Origin: Nitrospirota bacterium
GTDB taxonomy: Bacteria; Nitrospirota; Thermodesulfovibrionia; Thermodesulfovibrionales; SM23-35
Direction of reading: 5' to 3'
Length of the DNA: 42,774 bases
Assembly: GCA_013388605.1 (NCBI GenBank)
Contig: JACAEY010000091.1
Location: forward strand, 1 to 42,774
Shown here: in pieces, positions 18,284 through 26,094 of the stretch
Numbering within the stretch: position 1 is the stretch's first letter
Layout of the letters: each line of letters opens with the position of its first letter
Translations under genes and position numbers: made by a program
The notes under the pieces: generated by a model
Seen by the model: only the letters and a program-made list of their open reading frames with translations
What the model was told of the DNA's origin: nothing
Database searches by the model: none

Positions 18284-19516
18284 TTATGTGTCTTTTGATT
18301 CATGAAATCTCAAAAAGATTCTTTGAATATATGCAACTGAAAATAGGAGAGAGGCAATAATGCATATAATTGATGAGAGTGAAACTGCCTTCGTTACGCC
18401 AAATGTGTCTGCCAGGATGCCGATTAGATAATTCCCAATTGGAGCAAAACCAAGGAAAACAAACGCATATACACTTACGACTCTTCCCCTTAATTCATCT
18501 GTGACAGAAAGCTGGACAAAGCTGTTTGCTGTTGCAAAAAAACTTACACTACCCCATCCTATAAATAAAAGTGCAATAATTGAAAGATAAAAGGACTTGG
18601 ATATAGAGAAAATTAAAAGGAATAATGAAAAACAAATGCCTGATATAGACATTAATTGTAATTTGTTTTCGACATTACCTCTATAAGATAGGAACAATCC
18701 TGCCAGAAAAGCTCCCCCGCCTGTTGCACCAACAAGAAAACCAAATCCCTGTGGGCCCGCCTTTAGTACTTCAACAGCAAAGACAGGGAGAAGTGCAACA
18801 TAAGGAAGACCAACAAGACTGAATACTGCAATCAAAAGTATTATCCTGTAAATGTCACTTTTACTAATAACAAATTTTATACCTTCAATTAGATCCTTTA
18901 TAAACCCCTTTGTTTTCTCTCTTACATTACTCTTTACCTTTATCTTACTCAGGGCAAATAATATTGCAGTAAAACTCATTGCATTCAGGTAGAAGCATGC
19001 TGGGAGACCGAGATAGGCAATCGCAATTCCTGCTATTACAGGTCCGATTAAACGAGCTCCATGAAAGACAGTAGAATTTAAGGCTATTGCATTCATGAGA
19101 TTTTTTTCACCTACGAGCTCAATAATGAACGATTGTCTTGCAGGTATATCAAATGCATTAACTGTCCCTAAAAAAGTTGCAAAAAAAGCAACATGCCAGA
19201 CCTTAATCAGATTCATATCTGTCAATATACCAAGAAAAAAGGCTGGAATAATTGATAATGACTGTGTTAACAACAAAAGGTTTCTTTTAATGATTCTATC
19301 AGCAACAATACCACCAAAAAGAGAAAACAAAAGTATTGGCAATGATCCGAATGCAGCAATAAGACCGAGATAGAAAGGAGATTTTGTAAGGCTATATACT
19401 AGCCATCCCTGTGCAACAGATTGCATCCATGTCCCGGAGAGGGAAATTATTTGACCAAAAAAGAAAAGCCTGTATTCTCGTGACCTTAAGGCTGGAAATT
19501 TACCTGAATCTGCCAT
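18284..19516 (-). CDS. MFS transporter, EntS-like
   Basis: This 410-residue protein has twelve predicted membrane segments and fits the MFS_3/EntS-like exporter group. Clues are the N-terminal LRSREYRLFFFGQIISLSGTWMQSVAQGWLVYSLT, the loop GGIVADRIIKRN (motif A) and FDIPARQSFIIELVGEKNLMNAIALNS. Such proteins export small molecules including siderophores and drugs, but no substrate can be assigned. It is a single gene with only a weak ribosome-binding site. Confidence 0.93.
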   Translation of the reverse strand: MADSGKFPALRSREYRLFFFGQIISLSGTWMQSVAQGWLVYSLTKSPFYLGLIAAFGSLPILLFSLFGGIVADRIIKRNLLLLTQSLSIIPAFFLGILTDMNLIKVWHVAFFATFLGTVNAFDIPARQSFIIELVGEKNLMNAIALNSTVFHGARLIGPVIAGIAIAYLGLPACFYLNAMSFTAILFALSKIKVKSNVREKTKGFIKDLIEGIKFVISKSDIYRIILLIAVFSLVGLPYVALLPVFAVEVLKAGPQGFGFLVGATGGGAFLAGLFLSYRGNVENKLQLMSISGICFSLFLLIFSISKSFYLSIIALLFIGWGSVSFFATANSFVQLSVTDELRGRVVSVYAFVFLGFAPIGNYLIGILADTFGVTKAVSLSSIICIIASLLFSVAYIQRIFLRFHESKDT

Positions 19517-19577
19517 GGTCTTTATATGTTATTCTATCATTAGTTTTTATGTTAAATTTATATATGACTCACACTTA

Positions 19578-19677
19578 TCCAAAATAATAAAGGCAATTTG
19601 GAAGGATGTGGATTAATTTTATAAGTTGTCGTCATTGTGTTTCTTCGGCATCCATCCATATTTCAGAGTATTTTGGA
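19578..19677. repeat. Dispersed MITE-like repeat, deleted copy 2
   Basis: The right half (from ggaaggatgtggattaatt onward) matches copy 3 closely, including gtcattgtgtttcttcg and the tccatccatatttcaga end. The outer ends TCCAAAATA and TATTTTGGA are inverted repeats of each other. The internal left part present in copies 1 and 3 is missing, so this looks like an internally deleted element of about 100 bp. It lies immediately upstream of the TIGR00725 gene. Confidence 0.7.
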
Positions 19678-19688
19678 CTGCAATAATT

Positions 19689-20141
19689 ATGACAAAAAAA
19701 ATAATAGCAGTTATTGGAGCTGGCATAGCAGATAAAACAACGTTTAAAATTGCTGAAGATGCAGGAAGACTTATTGCCAAAAAGGGAGCTCTTTTAATCT
19801 GTGGGGGTCTTGGTGGTGTTATGGAAGGTGCTTCAAAGGGTGCTCACATGGAAGGAGGAATTACTATAGGGATATTACCTCACAATCATGTAAAAGATGC
19901 GAACCCCTTTATCGATATCCCTATTGCTACAGGCTTAGGAGAAGGAAGAAATGTGGTTATAGCCAGGTCTGCAGATGCCATTATTGCGATCGGTGGAGAA
20001 TATGGAACACTTTCTGAAATAGCCTTTGGTCTGAAAATGAAAAAACCAGTAATAGGAATAGATACATGGGATATAAAAGGTATTATAAAGGCAGAAAGTG
20101 CTGAAGATGCAGTAAAAAAAGCCTTTGAAATTATTTCATAG
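19689..20141 (+). CDS. TIGR00725-family LOG-like protein
   Basis: This 150-residue Rossmann-like protein fits the TIGR00725 family, related to the LOG/lysine decarboxylase-like fold: KIIAVIGAGIA, LICGGLGGVMEGASKGAHMEGG (the PGGxGT-like region), ATGLGEGRNVVIARSADAIIAIGGEYGTLSE. The biochemical role is not established; related LOG proteins are nucleoside-5'-monophosphate phosphoribohydrolases. The track starts at 19626 within the repeat element, but MTKKIIAVIG at 19689 is the natural start. The sequence before it is repeat-derived, so the promoter may come from the element. Confidence 0.85.
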   Translation: MTKKIIAVIGAGIADKTTFKIAEDAGRLIAKKGALLICGGLGGVMEGASKGAHMEGGITIGILPHNHVKDANPFIDIPIATGLGEGRNVVIARSADAIIAIGGEYGTLSEIAFGLKMKKPVIGIDTWDIKGIIKAESAEDAVKKAFEIIS

Positions 20142-20160
20142 GTTTAGGGTATTAATTTTT

Positions 20161-20655
20161 ATGAAGTCTTTTGTTTCCTTATTAATATTATTGACAATCA
20201 TTACCCTTTTTGGTTGTGCACATATTGTTTCTGATGAGCTAAGACAAAAAGCTTATGGAGAACCACCAGCGTATGCATTATTCAAAGACCCTGATTCATA
20301 TAAAGGAAGGATTGTCATTCTTGGAGGAGTAATTATAAGCTCAACTAACACAAAGGAAGGGACTTATATTGAAGTACTTCAGAAACCCCTTGACTATCGT
20401 GGAAGACCTGAAGATACAGATATCTCCTTTGGGAGATTCATAGTCTTATATGAAGGTTATCTCGACACCGCTGTCTATTCACAAGGACGTGAAATAACAG
20501 TAGCTGGTGAGGTTATAGGTAAAACATTTCGACCACTCAATGAGATCCAATATCCATACCTGCTTATAAAAAGCAAAGAAATTCATCTTCTGGAAGCACG
20601 CTACAATTTACCTTTACACTTTGGGATAGGTATAGGTGTATGGCATGCCTTCTGA
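20161..20655 (+). CDS. Slp-family outer-membrane lipoprotein
   Basis: The 164-residue protein starts with a lipoprotein signal (LLTIITLFGC, lipobox LFGC) and continues with Slp-family features: a VSDELRQKA segment, DPDSYKGRIVILGGVII, GTYIEVLQKPLDYRGRP, SFGRFIVLYEGYLD and REITVAGEVIGK. Slp lipoproteins are induced by starvation or carbon stress in E. coli and sit in the outer membrane. The track's start at 20125 is in the preceding gene; the ATG at 20161 puts the signal peptide at the N-terminus. Confidence 0.9.
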   Translation: MKSFVSLLILLTIITLFGCAHIVSDELRQKAYGEPPAYALFKDPDSYKGRIVILGGVIISSTNTKEGTYIEVLQKPLDYRGRPEDTDISFGRFIVLYEGYLDTAVYSQGREITVAGEVIGKTFRPLNEIQYPYLLIKSKEIHLLEARYNLPLHFGIGIGVWHAF

Positions 20656-20721
20656 TTATTTTTCAACTATCTAACCTTGACCTATGCCTATTTAACCCTA
20701 CTATCCTTATTATTGTAATCT

Positions 20722-20735
20722 CAGGCTTTAGCCTG
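20722..20735. repeat. REP-like palindrome
   Basis: CAGGCT-tt-AGCCTG is a perfect 6-bp stem with a 2-nt loop, 70 nt after the slp stop. It resembles widespread REP-type palindromes (caggct...agcctg). It may also help end slp transcription. A single copy is present, with a vague relative near 4355-4372. Confidence 0.4.
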
Positions 20736-20776
20736 CGTAAGACTAATATAATCTCATGGTCATTAGATTTCCCTTC

Positions 20777-20813
20777 TTGACAAAGCATATATATTTAGTG
20801 TACATATGTATAT
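20777..20813 (+). promoter_or_regulatory. lexA promoter and candidate LexA operator
   Basis: TTGACA (20777-20782) and a weak -10 TACATA (20801-20806), 18 bp apart, put the start site at or beside the lexA ATG at 20814, so the mRNA is likely leaderless. The core TGTACA (palindromic, 20799-20804) lies between catatata and tatatatg flanks, forming an imperfect inverted repeat across the -10. This is a candidate autoregulatory operator; it differs from the E. coli CTGT-N8-ACAG box. Confidence 0.45.
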
Positions 20814-21413
20814 ATGAAAGAGCTGACCCGGAAACAAAGAAAGGTCCTGGAATTCCTTACATCATATACCAAGAAATATGGTTATCCTCCTACCATAAGA
20901 GAAATAGGTAAACATTTTGGTTTTTTCTGGACTGCTGCAAGGGGATTTCTTAAATCCCTTGAAAAGAAAGGTTTTATAAAAGTAAATCCTACAAAATCAA
21001 GGGGAATAGAAATTATTGGCTTAAAACCAGCAGAAGCCATAAAAGCCCCTCTTTTAGGAAAAATAAGAGCAGGAAAACCGATTGTAGCAATAGAGGAGAT
21101 CGAGGCACATATATTTATTGACAAATCACTATTCCCTGTAGAAAACGCCTTTGCTTTAAAGGTAACAGGGGATAGTATGATAGAGGCCGGAATAATTGAA
21201 GGAGACTTTGTAGTAGTAAAGCCGCAGAAGGTCATTGAAAACGGAGAGATAGGGGTTGTGCTCATTGGAGATGAAGCAACAGTAAAAAGGATCTTCAAGG
21301 AGAGGGAAAAGATCATACTCAAACCTGAAAACAAAATTATGAAAGCTGAAACCTATAATCCTGATGAAGTAACTATTATCGGAAAGGTAGTAGGTGTCAT
21401 AAGAAAAATATAA
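20814..21413 (+). CDS. lexA: LexA repressor
   Basis: LexA represses SOS genes until RecA filaments trigger self-cleavage. The 199-residue protein has the N-terminal winged HTH (TRKQRKVLEFLTSY, YPPTIREIGKHFGFFWTAARGFL), the cleavage site IRAGKP (Ala86-Gly87), the catalytic Ser in TGDSM (Ser121) and Lys158 in DEATVKRIF. All needed residues are present. The recognition helix (FFWTAARGF) departs from the E. coli SPNAAEEHL, so the operator should differ. There is no ribosome-binding site, and the predicted promoter places transcription start at the ATG. The next gene starts 3 nt after its stop. Confidence 0.97.
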   Translation: MKELTRKQRKVLEFLTSYTKKYGYPPTIREIGKHFGFFWTAARGFLKSLEKKGFIKVNPTKSRGIEIIGLKPAEAIKAPLLGKIRAGKPIVAIEEIEAHIFIDKSLFPVENAFALKVTGDSMIEAGIIEGDFVVVKPQKVIENGEIGVVLIGDEATVKRIFKEREKIILKPENKIMKAETYNPDEVTIIGKVVGVIRKI

Positions 21414-21416
21414 TAA

Positions 21417-21656
21417 ATGTATGTCGGAGAAACGATAAACGTCATCGCATCTTTTGGTCTTCCTTACAAGATAAGACCTGTAAGATTCAAGTGGTCCGGA
21501 AGGCTCTTTGATGTAAAGGAAATTACCTACACGTGGAAGACAAAAGAGGGTAAGAGGAATATCTATCACTTCTCTGTAACTGATGGAAAATCTCTATACG
21601 AATTAGTTTTCGATACGGATTCACTCATCTGGAGACTCGAAAATCTTGAGGCGTAG
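21417..21656 (+). CDS. Small protein in lexA-dinB operon
   Basis: This 79-residue protein (MYVGETINVIASFGLPYKIRPVRFKWSGRLFDV...) is small and beta-rich, with alternating charged and aromatic residues and the GRLFDVKEITYTWKT motif. It resembles DUF6504-type proteins, in which VRFxWxGR followed by a W-containing strand recurs, and which also sit beside SOS polymerase genes. Its placement between lexA and dinB, 3 nt after lexA and 28 nt before dinB, predicts SOS control. No function is known. Confidence 0.78.
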   Translation: MYVGETINVIASFGLPYKIRPVRFKWSGRLFDVKEITYTWKTKEGKRNIYHFSVTDGKSLYELVFDTDSLIWRLENLEA

Positions 21657-21684
21657 GTATTGAAGACTATAAAGGAAGTAGGGC

Positions 21685-22902
21685 ATGTCAAAGATAATCC
21701 TCTGTGCAGATATGGATGCATTTTTTGCCTCTGTAGAGCAGCAGACGAATCCACGTCTGAGGGGAAAACCAATAGGGGTCATTGGCTCAGGAGGAAGAAC
21801 AGTCATTACAACTGCTTCATATGAAGCAAGAAAATTCGGTATCAAAACAGGCATGAACATCTATGAGGCAAAAAAGACATTTCCCTCCTTAATCTTTGTA
21901 GTAGGAGACAATGAAAAATACACCCACACCTGTAAAGAGCTTGAAGATATATATGCTCAGTTCACCCCTGATGTAGAGATTTATTCCATTGATGAGGCAT
22001 TTCTCGATATAACAACTACCTACCACCTCTTTGGAGGTCCTGAAGCTATAGGTGTTGCTATCAAAAAAATGATAAAGGAAAGATTCGGTATAAATTGCAC
22101 AATAGGAATTGGACATAACATTCTCATTGCAAAACTTGCCAGTGACCTCTCAAAACCTGATGGACTAAGATGGATAAAACCTGAAGAGGTAGCAGATGTA
22201 TTGAAAGATCTGCCTGTAAAGGAACTATGGGGGATAGGTTCGAAGATATCAGAGAAACTTTCTATTCTGGACATAAAGACATGTGGTGAGCTCGCCAGAG
22301 CACCTGCGAGTCTTCTCAGGAACAAATTCGGTATCTATGGCGAGACACTAAAAGCAATGAGTATGGGGATATGTAACAGATCTGTTCAGATGAAACCTGA
22401 AGACGCAAAATCTATAGGCCACAGCATGACCCTACCTGAGGATATCTGGGAAAGGGAAAAGATAGAGGCTTACTTACTGATGCTCAGTGAGATGGTTGGA
22501 AGGCGGGCAAGGAAATATGGATATATGGGGAAAACAGTCTCCTTTATTATCAGGTATACTGACTTTGAAACACTCGTAAAACAGACTACCCTTTCAGATT
22601 TTACAAATAATACACATGTGATACTCCATGGGGCTTTAAAAATAATTGATAAGATAAAGTTAAAGGACAGGATAAGACTCCTCGGTGTATCCCTTTCAAG
22701 CCTTATTAAAGATCCGAAACAGATACCACTCTTGGAAGAAGAGAGAAAACGCAAATATATTCTTCAGGCTGTTGATTATATCAATGATAAATACGGCGAT
22801 TTCAAGATCACATGGGGCTCCTACATAGTACAAAAAAGGAATTCCTGCGTAATCTCTCCAGCATGGAGACCATCAGGAGTCAAAAACATAAATGTAAAAT
22901 GA
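21685..22902 (+). CDS. dinB: DNA polymerase IV
   Basis: This is a Y-family translesion polymerase of 405 residues. It has LCADMDAFFASVEQ (Asp9, and the steric gate near Phe13), TASYEARKFGIKTGMN, the catalytic YSIDEAFLD (Asp103, Glu104), the thumb HhH KELWGIGSKISEKL and the little-finger domain to the end. DinB bypasses damaged bases and is error-prone. I see no clear beta-clamp QLxLF motif at the C-terminus. As third gene of the lexA operon it is presumably LexA-controlled. Confidence 0.95.
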   Translation: MSKIILCADMDAFFASVEQQTNPRLRGKPIGVIGSGGRTVITTASYEARKFGIKTGMNIYEAKKTFPSLIFVVGDNEKYTHTCKELEDIYAQFTPDVEIYSIDEAFLDITTTYHLFGGPEAIGVAIKKMIKERFGINCTIGIGHNILIAKLASDLSKPDGLRWIKPEEVADVLKDLPVKELWGIGSKISEKLSILDIKTCGELARAPASLLRNKFGIYGETLKAMSMGICNRSVQMKPEDAKSIGHSMTLPEDIWEREKIEAYLLMLSEMVGRRARKYGYMGKTVSFIIRYTDFETLVKQTTLSDFTNNTHVILHGALKIIDKIKLKDRIRLLGVSLSSLIKDPKQIPLLEEERKRKYILQAVDYINDKYGDFKITWGSYIVQKRNSCVISPAWRPSGVKNINVK

Positions 22903-22984
22903 GGTAAGTATGAGAGAATTTTTTATATTTTGTTAAAATATAAAATAAAATATAAAAGTTTTATTTTATACATAAGGAATTTCA

Positions 22985-23593
22985 ATGGAAAATCATATAA
23001 AATGGCATAATGGGTTTGTCAACAGGGAAGATAGAAACAGATTGAATAATCACAAGAGTGGTCTTGTGTGGCTTACAGGTCTTCCATCATCTGGAAAGTC
23101 AACTATTGCACACACAGTTGAAAAAAGGCTTTTTGATAAAAGAATTAGAATATATGTACTCGATGGAGATAATATAAGACATGGATTGAATAGCAATCTT
23201 GGGTTCAGCCGTGATGATAGATATGAAAACCTCCGAAGAATCGTAGAACTCTCAAAACTAATGGTAGATGCTGGTTTAATAGTCCTTGCATCATTCGTCT
23301 CACCTTATAGAGAAGATAGAAGATATGTTAAGGAAAGATTTCACAACGATAATTTTTTAGAGATATATGTAAAATGTTCTATTGAAGAATGTGAAAAAAG
23401 AGATCCAAAAGGTAATTACAAAAAAGCAAAAGCTGGAATTATAAAGAACTATACAGGTGTTTCAGCACCCTATGAAGAACCAGAAAACCCTGATCTCATT
23501 ATAGATACAGAGGAACTTGACCTTGAAAAATCGGTGCAGAAAGTTTTGAAGTTGCTTCAGGACAAAAACTTCATATTTTTGAATGATTCATAA
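22985..23593 (+). CDS. cysC: Adenylyl-sulfate kinase
   Basis: CysC phosphorylates APS at the 3' position to make PAPS for assimilation or sulfation. Visible features are the P-loop TGLPSSGKST (residues 31-40), LDGDNIRHGLNSNLGFSRDDR, ASFVSPYREDR, the YVKCSIEECEKRDPKGNYKKA lid and YEEPENPDLIIDT. At 202 residues it is a complete single-domain kinase not fused to ATP sulfurylase. AAGGAAT precedes the ATG, and a strongly AT-rich, repetitive leader (22905-22970) lies upstream. In a sulfate-using anaerobe this enzyme serves assimilation, since dissimilation uses APS directly. Confidence 0.94.
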   Translation: MENHIKWHNGFVNREDRNRLNNHKSGLVWLTGLPSSGKSTIAHTVEKRLFDKRIRIYVLDGDNIRHGLNSNLGFSRDDRYENLRRIVELSKLMVDAGLIVLASFVSPYREDRRYVKERFHNDNFLEIYVKCSIEECEKRDPKGNYKKAKAGIIKNYTGVSAPYEEPENPDLIIDTEELDLEKSVQKVLKLLQDKNFIFLNDS

Positions 23594-23609
23594 AAAATTT
23601 CATCCCTAG

Positions 23610-23822
23610 GTTCGATTTTTTTGCCAGAGATGTAAAGAAGATATATATCCTTTAGATGAGACAGTAGATATAACAGTAGCCCGTAGATTTAAGAAGCGAG
23701 GGATGAGTTGGTTCAAAAAGGGTGCTAATCCTCTTTTAAGGTTGAGACTCTTAAAGCTTAACAGGGAATGGGATACATACTGGCAAGAGCGTCGAAGAGA
23801 GTTCGTTAAATGTGCTGCATGA
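23610..23822 (+). pseudogene. Relic of ISKra4-like transposase
   Basis: An untracked frame reads RFFCQRCKEDIYPLDETVD followed by KKRGMSWFKKGANPLLRLR and LNREWDTYWQERR before the stop. Families such as ISKra4 carry a CxxC...YxPLDE zinc-ribbon segment and end with RGMxW...GAxxxLxLR...LNxxWxxYW, so both the zinc region and the C-terminus are present but the catalytic middle is deleted. The frame has no start codon. It is an internally deleted insertion-sequence remnant between cysC and murA. Confidence 0.65.
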
Positions 23823-23864
23823 GTGTTATCACGGAAAAGGTGATACTTACCTCAAACAGAGAAA

Positions 23865-23873
23865 TGGTATAAT
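23865..23873 (+). promoter_or_regulatory. Extended -10 promoter for murA
   Basis: TGgTATAAT is an extended -10 element. The -35 region is weak (acttac or cttacc). Transcription should begin near 23880, leaving a leader of about 29 nt before the TTG start of murA. Confidence 0.55.
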
Positions 23874-23908
23874 TCTTAAAGAATACAACAGGTAGGAAAC
23901 ACGTAGTT

Positions 23909-25165
23909 TTGAACAAACTTATAATTCACGGTGGGAAAAGACTCAAAGGTGAGGTTGAGATAAGTGGAGCTAAGAATGCAGCACTTCCTATTATAGCAGC
24001 AACGCTCCTTACAAAAGGTTCGAGTGTTATAGTTAAAGTTCCAAATCTCAGGGATGTGATAACCATGGGGAAACTTCTTAACCATCTTGGTGCGGAGTTC
24101 TACTACGAAGACAGAAAGGCTTTTATCAATACTGAGAAGGTCAAAATATTTGAGGCGCCTTATGATTTGGTGAGAACGATGCGTGCATCGGTACTCGTTT
24201 TAGGTCCCTTGCTTGCAAAGTTCGGAAAGGCAAAGGTTTCTCTTCCAGGAGGATGTGCTATTGGCGCAAGACCCATCAACCTTCATCTGATGGGTTTAGA
24301 AAAAATGGGTGCAAAGATAGAACTTCAGTCAGGATATGTTGTTGCAAATGCAAGGAGGTTGAAAGGAACATCAATATACTTTGATATTCCTACTGTCACA
24401 GGCACCGAAAACCTTATGATGGCTGCAACACTTGCAAAAGGCACTACTCTACTCGAGAATGCTGCAAGAGAACCTGAGGTAGTAGATCTTGCAAATGCAC
24501 TTATTTCAATGGGTGCAAAAATAAGAGGTGCAGGAAATAGTATTATAGAGATTGAAGGAGTGGATGGATTAAAACCCGTGGAATATTCTGTAATTCCTGA
24601 TAGAATTGAAGCAGGAACCTTTATGACATTTGCTGGTGTTACTGGAGGTGATATTTTTATTAAGGGGTGCAGACCTGATCATCTTGATGCCCTGATTATA
24701 AAATTGAAAGAGGCAGGACTTATTTTTGAACAGAAACCAGAAGGAATAAAAGTAATTGGTCCCTCAAGACCAAAGGCTACAGATGTAAAGACAATGCCTT
24801 ATCCTGGTTTTCCGACAGACATGCAAGCCCAATTTATGACTTTAATGAGTATTGCTGAAGGAACAAGTGTGATTAAGGAGACAGTTTTTGAAAATAGATT
24901 TATGCATGTTGCAGAGCTTAGAAGGATGGGAGCTGATATTATAGTAGAAGGAAGCACTGCAACAGTAAAAGGGATTTCAAGGCTCAGGGGAGCACCATTA
25001 ATGGCAACTGATTTAAGGGCAAGTGCCTCTCTTATTGTAGCAGCTCTTGCTGCTGAAGGGGAGACCGTTATTCACAGGATTTATCATCTTGAGAGAGGAT
25101 ATGAAAGAATAGAAGAAAAGTTGCTTGGAATCGGAGCTAATATCAAAAAGGTTAAGGAGCAATAG
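23909..25165 (+). CDS. murA: UDP-GlcNAc 1-carboxyvinyltransferase
   Basis: MurA catalyses the first committed step of peptidoglycan synthesis, transferring enolpyruvate from PEP to UDP-GlcNAc. The 418-residue protein shows GGKRLKGEVEISGAKNAALP, RTMRASVLVLGPLLA, the catalytic loop LPGGCAIGARP with Cys116 (the fosfomycin target), GTENLMMAATLA and PGFPTDMQAQFM. The start is TTG with an AGGTAGG site somewhat far upstream. It has its own promoter after the transposase relic and overlaps the convergent peptidase gene by 14 nt. Confidence 0.97.
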   Translation: MNKLIIHGGKRLKGEVEISGAKNAALPIIAATLLTKGSSVIVKVPNLRDVITMGKLLNHLGAEFYYEDRKAFINTEKVKIFEAPYDLVRTMRASVLVLGPLLAKFGKAKVSLPGGCAIGARPINLHLMGLEKMGAKIELQSGYVVANARRLKGTSIYFDIPTVTGTENLMMAATLAKGTTLLENAAREPEVVDLANALISMGAKIRGAGNSIIEIEGVDGLKPVEYSVIPDRIEAGTFMTFAGVTGGDIFIKGCRPDHLDALIIKLKEAGLIFEQKPEGIKVIGPSRPKATDVKTMPYPGFPTDMQAQFMTLMSIAEGTSVIKETVFENRFMHVAELRRMGADIIVEGSTATVKGISRLRGAPLMATDLRASASLIVAALAAEGETVIHRIYHLERGYERIEEKLLGIGANIKKVKEQ

Positions 25166-26060
25166 CAGATTTAAGCCCATATACAAGAAGTGCCATCTTT
25201 TTAAAATCAAGTGTATCCGCTTCATCTCCTGGGGTATGGTAATGGGGGTTTCTATAAAAAGCGGTATCCGTTATCATAAAAGCCCGATAGCCAAAATCCC
25301 AGAATGAAGAATGGTCAGAGAAATCTACTCCGGGGACGAGTGAGATAGTATTAAGTGACTCTACAGGCAAACTGTTTGTCTTTTGAAATGCATTTTTTAC
25401 CTTCATCGTAAATGGCTTAGATGATAGATTTCCAACAAAGGCTATAAAATCACCTTTGTCTGGATAAAACCATTTAAATATATGAAGAGGATAATATTGA
25501 CAACCTTTTTTATTGCAATAATAGCCGATCATCTCGAGTGATATCATTCCTTCGATCTTTATTTTTTCTTTCGAGAGGCTGTCAGCATAGATATAACTGC
25601 CCATATGTCGTGTTTTAAACAAAGGAGGTTCTTCAAGTGTAAAAGCCACAAAATATATAGTCTTTGAAGATGGTTCAAGTATATTAAGTCTTGCAAGTTC
25701 AAGTAGTCCTGCTACCCCACTTGCATTATCATCAGCACCCGGTGTTTTAGGTACTGTATCATAATGAGCTCCTATAACAAGGATTTCTGAGTCTTTGTGG
25801 CCTCTCAATTCTCCGATTATGTTATGATATGAGCTCCCCATGTATTTAAATGATTGCCTCTTAACATTACAGCCAATAGAAAACATTTTTTCTTCTATAT
25901 GGTCGGCAGTTCTATCAAGTTCATTTAAATCTCTATAACTTCTTGGACCTATTTCTTCTGAGAGAAAACGGACTTCTTCTTCAAGATTTACTTCAATCTC
26001 TTTTAAGATATCTATTTTGTGATTAAATTGAGAATCGAATTGCATTGTATCCTCAATCAT
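25152..26060 (-). CDS. M28-family zinc aminopeptidase
   Basis: This 302-residue protein has the M28 zinc-site pattern: GAHYDTVPKTPGADDNASGVAGLLELAR (His and Asp ligands), FTLEEPP (catalytic Glu), MISLEMIGYY and the final SDHSSFWDFGYRAFMITDTAFYRNPHYHTPGDEADTL (last His). No signal peptide is visible, so it is probably cytosolic, which is unusual for a family with many secreted members. It could release N-terminal amino acids from peptides; the substrate is unknown. Another Met lies five codons in. Confidence 0.92.
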   Translation of the reverse strand: MIEDTMQFDSQFNHKIDILKEIEVNLEEEVRFLSEEIGPRSYRDLNELDRTADHIEEKMFSIGCNVKRQSFKYMGSSYHNIIGELRGHKDSEILVIGAHYDTVPKTPGADDNASGVAGLLELARLNILEPSSKTIYFVAFTLEEPPLFKTRHMGSYIYADSLSKEKIKIEGMISLEMIGYYCNKKGCQYYPLHIFKWFYPDKGDFIAFVGNLSSKPFTMKVKNAFQKTNSLPVESLNTISLVPGVDFSDHSSFWDFGYRAFMITDTAFYRNPHYHTPGDEADTLDFKKMALLVYGLKSAIAP

Positions 26061-26094
26061 GATTTTCTACTTCATTCAGGAATAGACAAGCAGG

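Noticed and set aside
20882-21569. Two minus-strand ORFs opposite lexA
   Set aside because: Low-complexity, Ser/Phe/Tyr-rich translations antisense to a complete lexA; no start signals.
22905-22984. Repeated aaaatataaaat strings upstream of cysC as a possible riboswitch
   Set aside because: Only simple A/T repetition; no paired helices or conserved aptamer pattern visible.
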